The position numbers and the translations under genes were made by a program. Below the pieces are notes generated by a model, which had not been told where the DNA came from, did not search any database, and saw nothing but the letters and a program-made list of their open reading frames with translations. This document shows, one piece after another, positions 57,912 to 64,000 of a stretch of DNA of 64,000 nt. Position 1 is the first letter of the stretch. Each line of letters opens with the position of its first letter. This DNA is from Tethya wilhelma (taxonomy: Eukaryota > Porifera > Demospongiae > Tethyida > Tethyidae): positions 4,218,404 through 4,282,403 of the forward strand of contig CAXIPT010000007.1 in the NCBI GenBank assembly GCA_964030475.1, read 5' to 3'.

Positions 57912-58232
57912 GCTCTTGTGTACTGCATATGGAGTTGCTCAACCTTTGAAAAGATGGGCAAGACACCCAAAACTCTAACCCTAGATAACATTGGAACTAC
58001 ACCATACGAGAATAGATTTGTTCGTAGTTTAATCGACGCTTGTGCTTTCCACATCTATGGCCACTGGGTGAAGAGAGGAGAGGAACAAAACAGAGCAGCT
58101 CTCTTTGAAACAGTACCCAAGAAACTGGTTCAGTATTCGAATTCTTTGAACATGAAGTTGGGCATCTTGAGGGAAAAGATTGAGCTGGAAGACCCCCCAA
58201 CCGTTCATCTCTACAACTCTCCATCGTCATGA
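54729..58232 (+). CDS. PHKG: Phosphorylase b kinase gamma catalytic subunit
   Basis: Eleven exons: 54729-54877, 55353-55507, 55651-55705, 56173-56238, 56356-56428, 56557-56647, 57037-57127, 57238-57267, 57342-57465, 57635-57757 and 57912-58232. All are in phase, 425 residues. The kinase domain begins [20 protein letters not shown] lysine about 71; HRDLKPEN with catalytic D164; DFG at 182-184; [30 protein letters not shown]. The signature [28 protein letters not shown] and [14 protein letters not shown] is specific to PHKG. The C-terminal [19 protein letters not shown] and [12 protein letters not shown] belong to the calmodulin-interacting tail region. The enzyme phosphorylates glycogen phosphorylase in a complex with alpha, beta and calmodulin subunits. 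Constitutive Glu (GTPGYLAPE context, E in place of a phosphorylated residue) is not verified here. A 16-N gap lies in intron 6. Confidence 0.95.
54878..55352. other. Intron 1 of the phosphorylase kinase gamma gene
   Basis: Begins with the donor gtaagctg. No repeat or ORF of note. Confidence 0.65.
55706..56172. other. Intron 3 of the phosphorylase kinase gamma gene with (CT)n
   Basis: A CT microsatellite at 56103-56148 forms the polypyrimidine tract upstream of the exon 4 acceptor. Confidence 0.75.
56876..57006. repeat. Long (CT)n microsatellite containing a 16-N gap
   Basis: CT repeats on both sides of 56922-56937 (N). The true length is unknown. It serves as the pyrimidine tract of PHKG exon 7. 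Confidence 0.9.
57840..57909. repeat. (CACT)n/(CA)n microsatellite before PHKG exon 11
   Basis: Runs of actc and then CA end in cactag, the acceptor of the last exon. Confidence 0.85.
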
Positions 58233-58670
58233 GAGAATACAATGCTGTGTGTGTATGTGTGTGTTTCTTAGACCTGTGAATTGAGAACTCACTTATCATG
58301 CACGTAGTATGTATATGTTTGTTGCTCGAACTGTTATTGCTGTCAAAACCACATATTATTCTTACTATAATAGCTACATGTGACTATTTTCTTTTTCTGT
58401 GTTTCAGGCTACTTGATCATAATTATCATTATATCTATAGCAGCTGTTGTATAGCCATTGCAACTTGCAGTATTTTATTTATCATGTCTCATCATGTATA
58501 AAAGTATAATTTTTAAATTCAAGAACCAAAAAAAAACAAAAAAAAACTAATATTGAAATCAACTGCATGTTAGAACAATCCAAAGCTAACAAAGTGTTTT
58601 ATTGTTTGTGTAGTAACTCAATGATTAATAATTAGCATCGATCATTGGAAAAATATTCACCTCATTTGAT
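58233..58670. other. Convergent 3' flanks of PHKG and ST7
   Basis: AT-rich with A-tracts near 58528-58545. Presumed 3' UTRs and poly(A) regions; no gene. Confidence 0.65.
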
Positions 58671-60152
58671 TCAAGAAAAAAATCCAAAAATATCAGTTGG
58701 GATCACTTTCTCAAGAATCATCAGAAACAACGTGGTGACAGTTTTAGCATACTGCGTCATAGCCTTCGGGAAGTGATACGCAATGACCGTGAGTGTCATG
58801 AAACTGAAACACAACACACCTGTGAATACCATGAAGAATGGCGTCTCTCGATGGGGGAAAATTGACAATTCGTGGTGCGAGGGTAAAATCTGCCGGTCGA
58901 GAGTCTCGATGTTGGCCGGGTAGGCATGAAAGTGGTGCCCCCTCTCGAGAGGAAAAGGGATCCTACGAAAGGTCCCCTCCCACGTCGAAGCAAGCAGTCC
59001 CAAAGCTCCGTCTACCTTCTTCCAGTGTTGGAGATGGTGAAAGGCGTATGCGATGGCTTCACTGTCTCCTCTCTTGTGATAGTGCTCTGGTGGTAGAGTG
59101 AGGCTCTTTAACTCCAGGATGTACTTTGGCACGTGAGGATTCAGCTCCACTGCGTAGTGGATAGCATCCACAGCTGCCATTTCTACGTTGTTTGGACCAC
59201 GTTTAGAAACCATGTCAGGACAGAATTTCTCTCCGACCATTTTTGCCTTGAGTAGAGCAGCAGTGTAGGACATGACCGTCGATTTGAAGAGAGTGAATTC
59301 ACCTTGCTTCAAAATGATCTGTTGGGCATCCGAGTAGTTCTGTGCCTCCAGCAAACACTCCACTAGGTTCTCGTGGATGTTAGCCATGGTGAGGGCACGG
59401 TCGTCCTTCTGAAGGTCACGATACATCTTGGTTGCATCTTTGATCTTGGCAAGCTTGCGAGCGCACACGGCCAGACGGATCTTACAGTAGACTGCTATGT
59501 AGGCATTTCTCTCGTGAAGTGGTTTATACACCGAATCCTGTTGACAGAGAATGTGACTATTTCGACATGCCATCTCGGCAGATTTCAGTGCCAGCTTAAA
59601 TTGCTCTTCCACTTCTAAAATTGTAGGGGCTTCCTCTTCTGCAAGTACAATTAGAGCCAACGGACATTGGTGATTGAGCTGGAGAGCTTTGTGAGCTAGT
59701 TCGATACGCTTGCTTTGATCCGTTTCCTTCCAAACGGCCATCATCAACTGATCGGCATGATTGGTTTCGAGGCCTGGTCCATCAAAGGTGAAGAAAGACT
59801 GAAGCTCTTGCAATGTCAGAGACATATCGTAATCTGTGAGAGCCTCCTTGTTGGTTTGATTCACGAACCGATTGTACTCGGCTCCTCGAAACAACATGAG
59901 CGAGTTCCTAAATGGCTTTGCTTCAGTGACCTTCCTGTTCTTGGTTTCAGAATCTTTCTTCTTTTGGTTGCCAATGAGAGGAAAGAACTGGAGGACCAGT
60001 GAGGATATGCGGTCCACTATGGAGATGCCAAAGTAGGTGTAGTGGAGCCATTCCAGGATCATCATGAGGCCTGACAGGAAGCTAGAGGTCCCTGTCAGCA
60101 CCACGTAGAAATGAGATGTAGTGTTGTTGAAGAAAGTGTCCAGTGTATCCAT
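58671..60152 (-). CDS. ST7: ST7 homologue (suppressor of tumorigenicity 7), intronless
   Basis: One exon of 493 residues from MDTLDTFFNNTTSHFYVVLT. Family landmarks: the N-terminal membrane segment (GTSSFLSGLMMILEWLHY), LMLFRGAEYNRFV, a TPR-like middle (LALIVLAEEEAPTILEVEEQ, CARKLAKIKDATKMYRDLQK, NIHENLVECLLEAQNYSDAQ), AVELNPHVPKYILELKSL, LPPEHYHKRGDSEAIAYAF, STWEGTFRRIPFPLE and C-terminal membrane segments (FFMVFTGVLCFSFMTLTVIA; TLFLMILEKVIP). ST7 is a conserved animal membrane protein of poorly defined function. Vertebrate ST7 has many introns, so this may be a retrocopy that became the working gene, or intron loss. It is divergent from C3, 188 bp between starts. Confidence 0.93.
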   Translation of the reverse strand: MDTLDTFFNNTTSHFYVVLTGTSSFLSGLMMILEWLHYTYFGISIVDRISSLVLQFFPLIGNQKKKDSETKNRKVTEAKPFRNSLMLFRGAEYNRFVNQTNKEALTDYDMSLTLQELQSFFTFDGPGLETNHADQLMMAVWKETDQSKRIELAHKALQLNHQCPLALIVLAEEEAPTILEVEEQFKLALKSAEMACRNSHILCQQDSVYKPLHERNAYIAVYCKIRLAVCARKLAKIKDATKMYRDLQKDDRALTMANIHENLVECLLEAQNYSDAQQIILKQGEFTLFKSTVMSYTAALLKAKMVGEKFCPDMVSKRGPNNVEMAAVDAIHYAVELNPHVPKYILELKSLTLPPEHYHKRGDSEAIAYAFHHLQHWKKVDGALGLLASTWEGTFRRIPFPLERGHHFHAYPANIETLDRQILPSHHELSIFPHRETPFFMVFTGVLCFSFMTLTVIAYHFPKAMTQYAKTVTTLFLMILEKVIPTDIFGFFS

Positions 60153-60340
60153 CTCAGGGGAAACAAAGAAACACTGAGTTGTACTTTTGTTTTCCAATTA
60201 AAGAACACCAAGCACTGCCAGGCTGATTAGTAGGGTTTTACTCATCCAGAGCCCGCCAAAATCACTCAAGTACCAGCTTTTTTCCAAGGGCTCGCTTTTT
60301 TCACTGTAAGCTGTACTGCCAACTGAACGAATCAGATATC
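60153..60340. promoter_or_regulatory. Divergent promoter region, ST7 (-) / C3 (+)
   Basis: 188 bp between two opposed start codons. The corresponding region between C1 and the ST7 pseudogene (48782-48889) is 108 bp; the ST7-proximal part (attggaaaacaaa...) is conserved between the two. Confidence 0.5.
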
Positions 60341-62235
60341 ATGGAAGTAAACCCTTCTGATGCCACAGAGCTCTCAGACAGATACGTGAACTCTTCAAGA
60401 AAATTTAGATTAACAGAATCTGAACTAATTTTGGAGAATAATGAAGAGCAGAATGAGTTCCTCAAGTTTTCTAGCCCTCCAACTGAAGATTTCACTAATC
60501 ATGAAGATGTAGTATACCAAGCCCCAATACTCAAGACGCAGTCTAGTAATGAAAGCAATGGCAGTGATGAGGTGAATTTGCCTGTTACTTGTAAACGACG
60601 AGATGTGGATGAAATCACTCGTACAATAACTGAAAACTTCAGTAAAGTTTCAGTTGGTAGTGTCCTGGATACTGATCAACAACAGATCACCAATGACTGT
60701 TTATCAGTTCCAGACCTAGCCACAGAAACGGATACTGTATCCCAAGATTTTGTAGTCCAATCTCAGAGATTACCCACCAGTTCACGTACAGAACTTCAAG
60801 TTCCAGCCCACCAAGTGAATAAAAGTGCATTAACTTCACGAATGCAGGATGATCCTTCCATTGGAATAGATGGGGTTACTGTTAGAACAGAGGCAGTGTA
60901 TGAGAAACAAGTCAAGAAAGATGATGTACAAGACCATATAGCCAAAATGGAAAACTATCTTGAAAGAATTAAAATGGATCAGAATGTTGATTACTACGAT
61001 CTTCAATTTGCCGAAAAAACCAGTTTTTCTCAGCCATCTTATAATTTGAAAGGTATGAAACTTATCATGAATAGGTATAAACTATAAATGGTACGTCATG
61101 TATTAAATAAAGTCCATCTGGTTTGAGAATGCTAGTAGAAAAAATTGAATAACTTTCTAAATATCCATTCGATTTCAAAATTTCAAGCGCCATTGGAGAG
61201 TGCTCATTCTCCCCATTCTTTTGGTTGCTTTTGAGCTTCCTATACCAATTTTGTCCCATATGAAAAGTATTGCATGGATCTCATTATTTCACTTCCGGCG
61301 GCATTCTCAAACCAGACAAACTTTAGTTAATGCACCTGTGTGTATGAATACTCTACATATTACATAGACGGTGGATTAGCTGATTTGTAGTTGAAATTTT
61401 GGACTCTGGTTTGTAAGAAAAAGTTAGATTTTCAAAAGTTTAGATGGTGTACTATATAAGATTTTTACACTTACTTTGATTAATGTATACATATACAAGT
61501 TTGCTGCACTAGTTTCTGATAAGAAGGTCAGACTCTATAGCAGCCATCCGGTGGAAATATTGACGGTTTGAGGGTCAAAGTCCAAATTGTCAAATTTAAA
61601 TCTACCAATATTTTTGCCGCCGTATATACATGTACTATGTGCAAATTTTAATTCGTCGATATTTTTATTTTATGTTCTGCAGAGCAAACAGTCAAATTTT
61701 TGACTGTCAATATTTCCGGCTATACGGTATTTTCCCCCAGCTGTGCATACTCTATTTCCCCTGGCTGTACATACTTTATTCCCCCTCATGTAGTTATGTG
61801 CCGAAATTCAGAAACTTGTCTTGTTTCATTCCTTTTTACAGCACTGCCCATTCCTACACTTTTCATTTATTTACTGCTTGTAGTTACATATTTATGGTAA
61901 CCATCAAAATTTAACTCTACCTGTAGAAGCAATGTGTAACATAATGTATACATTTTTAAATGTAGATTCTGACCCATGTGAAAAGTCTGAGCAACTCAGT
62001 AGACCACAAGATAATGTCAACTGTCAAAGTTTACACGAGGAAGATGCACCTATAAAGTTGTATGATGATACTTCAAAGGTTTTTCAAGATCTACTCGATC
62101 AAATTCAAAAAGTTCTTGGAAATCCTGGCATTGCTGAAGTGTTCACTTACCTCCAAGAGCTGTATGATTCATCATTGAATACATCTACAAAGACAGAAAA
62201 GAATCGTTTTGTAAAATCCATTAAATGGATGAAAG
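60341..62235 (+). CDS. Family 2 gene C3, N-terminal exons only
   Basis: Exons 60341-61052 and 61966-62235 join in phase 1. Exon 1 encodes MEVNPSDATELSDRYVNSSR and shares CKRRDV and SSNESNGS blocks with C1. Exon 2 (270 bp) matches C2 exon 2 residue by residue (SLHEEDAPIKLYDDTSKVFQ, GNPGIAEVFTYLQELYDSSL) and has exactly the same length and phase. The Cys-containing core exon expected next is not found before the window end, so C3 is either truncated or continues beyond 64 kb. The N-terminus is of C1 type and exon 2 of C2 type, so members recombine or share modular exons. Confidence 0.6.
61053..61965. other. C3 intron 1 with element remnants
   Basis: Holds the MITE at 61539-61735 and a remnant of the 6036-type foldback arm at about 61795-61865. 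The start of the intron (61110-61300) shares sequence with the C2 intron at about 53225-53340. Confidence 0.65.
61539..61735. mobile_element. MITE, TACCGTATAGCCGGAAATATTG family
   Basis: The right end caatatttccggctatacgg is the family consensus end. The left end (ccatccggtggaaatattga) is degraded. Internal gtcaaatttaaat / caaattttaattcg repeats are present. Confidence 0.65.
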
Positions 62236-62447
62236 GTATCATGTTATAAGTAAAGTTACATCCACGTGTGCATGTGTTTGTAATTGAGGGTCACTGGAAG
62301 TGATGCGAGCTTGAGTGAAAATGCTCCGGGACTTGAGGCTATTTTGGCATCGTACCTTTGTCCTCTAAGCCCTGCCAAGACTCCAGCAATAGCAGACAGC
62401 TTTTAGAGGGCAAGTAGAAACTAGCTCACACAGAGAAAGGAACGCAA
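62236..62447. other. Flank of C3 exon 2
   Basis: Its first 100 bp match, in inverse orientation, the C2 intron at about 52540-52580 (tcactggaagtgatgcgagc). No exon is seen. Confidence 0.55.
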
Positions 62448-62677
62448 TTAAAGGAACTGTGTCAGTGTTTGTTTTGTTGCTAAAAATTACGTTCTCTGAC
62501 GTTTTATGACCTTTTGTGACATTTTTGTTTTGTTTCTAGCGTGTTTTGGGTATCACATCTGGATACTCCATGTACTAAGTATATTGCTCATTTGTCAACA
62601 AAAAATGTCACTAAATGCACACTTTTTATTTTTGGTAAGAAAACAGCACTAAATTTAATAGCGACACATTCCTTTAA
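62448..62677. mobile_element. Complete TTAA-flanked MITE, piggyBac-like
   Basis: Ends ttaaaggaactgtgtc and gacacattcctttaa are inverted and flanked by TTAA, the piggyBac target. Internal gacgttttatgacc and catttttgttttg are as in the 46777 copy. About 230 bp, no ORF. Confidence 0.8.
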
Positions 62678-63467
62678 CAACATAATTAAGCCTCACCTTT
62701 GACCCTGCTGTCAAAGTGGTGATATCTGCTGCTGATCCTAAGCAGCAGATACCAGTTGTTAGGCCAGCAGTCCACTCGCATTCCACAAGCTACTAATTGT
62801 CTTACTGTAAACTTCCAACATTTTTACAGGGCAAGTGTGAGCTGTAGGTTTATCCAGCGTTTGAGTACGTAGAACAACTCTTTCTCTTTCTAAAAATCAA
62901 GTCTGACTTCCAGCAGACGCTCCTATGTGGATCTAAACTGCCGTTTTCAGAGGCCATTCCAAGTGGTAGCGCTGAAGTAGGTCAAGAAAAAGTGGGAACA
63001 ATTTGTTTTGCCTAATACTGTGATAACAATTTTGGTATCAATCTGGATAGAGCTTCAAGAAAATCCAGTCACCAAAAGTTCCTGCAACTCACAAGTCCTA
63101 CTAGCTAGTTCCTCTATATGCATTTGAGCTTCGTTTGTTCGAAATAATATAGTTTCATTGTCTTATTCGGTTTTTCTTGCTCAAAAACGAGTCTTTTCTC
63201 GTCTCTGTGAAGTTTTTGCTGATTCAAATGTTAATAATGTGCGCACTATACGTGACGCTGTATGACGTAGTTCACTTGGAAAATGTAAATGCAAATCTTT
63301 TGACTTCTGCCATTTTTGCAATCAGCTGGCAAAGAAACTCGTTATTTGGCTAGCTGTGTTTCGTGTACAGCGACAGAGAAGCAGGCTTAAGCGAAAGTTC
63401 TCTCCTTATTACGCTTCTTTTGTGAAAGATTGGCTGCTCTATCACGCTTCTTTGTCGGATACGGGTG
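62678..63467. other. Repeat-derived intergenic DNA
   Basis: Includes the small palindrome ctgctgctgatcctaagcagcag near 62728 and, from about 63340, a stretch homologous to 51980-52215 in the C2 intron. No gene. Confidence 0.55.
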
Positions 63468-63963
63468 GTACCGTATTCGTTCTAATTACAGCACCGCTCC
63501 AAACTAAGAACCAAACAGCAAAATGAATTCTATTTCGGTTCCAATAGAGCACCATTCCCATTCTGGAATTAATTTTTTCTGGTGCGTAGCTAAATAGAAC
63601 GACCACAGACACGTGTTGTTGGGCATCATGGCTAGCGTTGTAGACGTGAAAACCACGGATGGCACTGTCTATGGTATGCTCAAAAGCACTTGCTGCAGCC
63701 ATCTCGAACGTTTTCAAGGTCTTAGAATAGAGGTGACAGGTCTCTTACTCAGTCTTCCACCACAGAAAAATCACGCAACACATGAACAGGAAATATGTAC
63801 TTGACCACACCCACTTCAAAAGTTCTAAGCTCGCTCTATTGCTAAGGTCCGCCCTAAATCAAGCACCATTCCTGACCAACGATTCTTTCCAGGTTCTAAT
63901 GGAGGTCCATTCTCAAAACGTAAATATTTTTTTTTGGTGCTGTAATTAGAACGAATACGGTAC
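63468..63963. mobile_element. Element with 28-bp terminal inverted repeats, GTACCGTATTCGTTCTAATT
   Basis: Left gtaccgtattcgttctaatt plus acagcacc, right ggtgctgt plus aattagaacgaatacggtac. About 496 bp. The interior holds short ORFs on both strands (for example 63628-63804 +, MASVVDVKTTDGTVYGML), but no transposase is recognised. Confidence 0.8.
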
Positions 63964-64000
63964 TGGTAAGCCTTGTTAGCGATCTCAAAAATAGTCAGCC

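Noticed and set aside
63442..63717. 91-residue minus-strand ORF near the right edge
   Set aside because: It crosses the terminal inverted repeat of the 63468-63963 element and shows no family motif.
1..64000. tRNA or rRNA genes, and operon-like organisation
   Set aside because: No cloverleaf with A and B boxes or rRNA segment could be recognised by eye, and genes are spliced with independent promoters; a tRNAscan run would settle the tRNA question.

Overview
The window is eukaryotic and looks like part of a compact, intron-rich genome of an early-branching animal. A demosponge is the best guess, and an Amphimedon-like genome would fit. Introns are mostly 60-700 bp with GT/AG ends. There are many CA/GT and CT microsatellites and many short inverted-repeat elements. 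Metazoan genes (cyclin C, phosphorylase kinase gamma, ST7, HGH1, a TTD14-family ATPase) sit among Ig, CARD and death-domain genes. The species is an inference from style and gene content. All exon models were built by hand from ORFs, splice signals and reading-phase agreement; none was checked against transcripts.

Layout. 0-2 kb: the 3' end of an AGC-type protein kinase (+). 2.5-11.8 kb: a complete nine-exon TTD14-like P-loop ATPase (-). It has a duplicated fifth exon, and a whole Ig-like receptor gene (5.1-8.5 kb, +) lies inside one of its introns. 12.1-15.0 kb: two convergent genes of bacterial character, an Rnl2-type RNA ligase (+) and an intronless thiaminase I-like protein (-). 15.7-28.7 kb: cyclin C (-), an unrecognised three-exon gene family (+, two full copies and one 3' fragment) and HGH1 (-), tangled by tandem duplication that left a cyclin C pseudogene and two broken HGH1 3' ends. 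28.75-32.05 kb: a single-pass membrane protein (+) divergent from HGH1, followed by a small CARD protein (-). 34.2-37.6 kb: two intact intronless GNAT acetyltransferases and a decayed third (-).

38.1-45.5 kb (-): the most striking gene. A 14-exon chain, continuous in phase, encodes ankyrin repeats, a patatin/iPLA2 phospholipase domain with its Ser/Asp dyad, one partial and two full-length death-domain exons separated by Gln/Pro-rich linkers, and a hydrophobic C-terminal tail. Its 5' end is missing at an assembly gap. 45.72-47.0 kb lies between two single-N gaps and is a near copy of 31.9-32.9 kb, so it may be a misplaced contig.

47.0-62.2 kb: three members of an unrecognised Cys-containing protein family (C1 -, C2 -, C3 +), a broken ST7 copy (+), phosphorylase kinase gamma (+) and an intact intronless ST7 (-). 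The C1/ST7-pseudogene pair is an inverted copy of the C3/ST7 pair. 62.2-64 kb is repeat-rich, with a TTAA-flanked element and a long-terminal-inverted-repeat element.

The genes are independent eukaryotic units; nothing resembles an operon. The immune or cell-death theme (Ig receptor, CARD adaptor, death-domain phospholipase) is the clearest functional thread.
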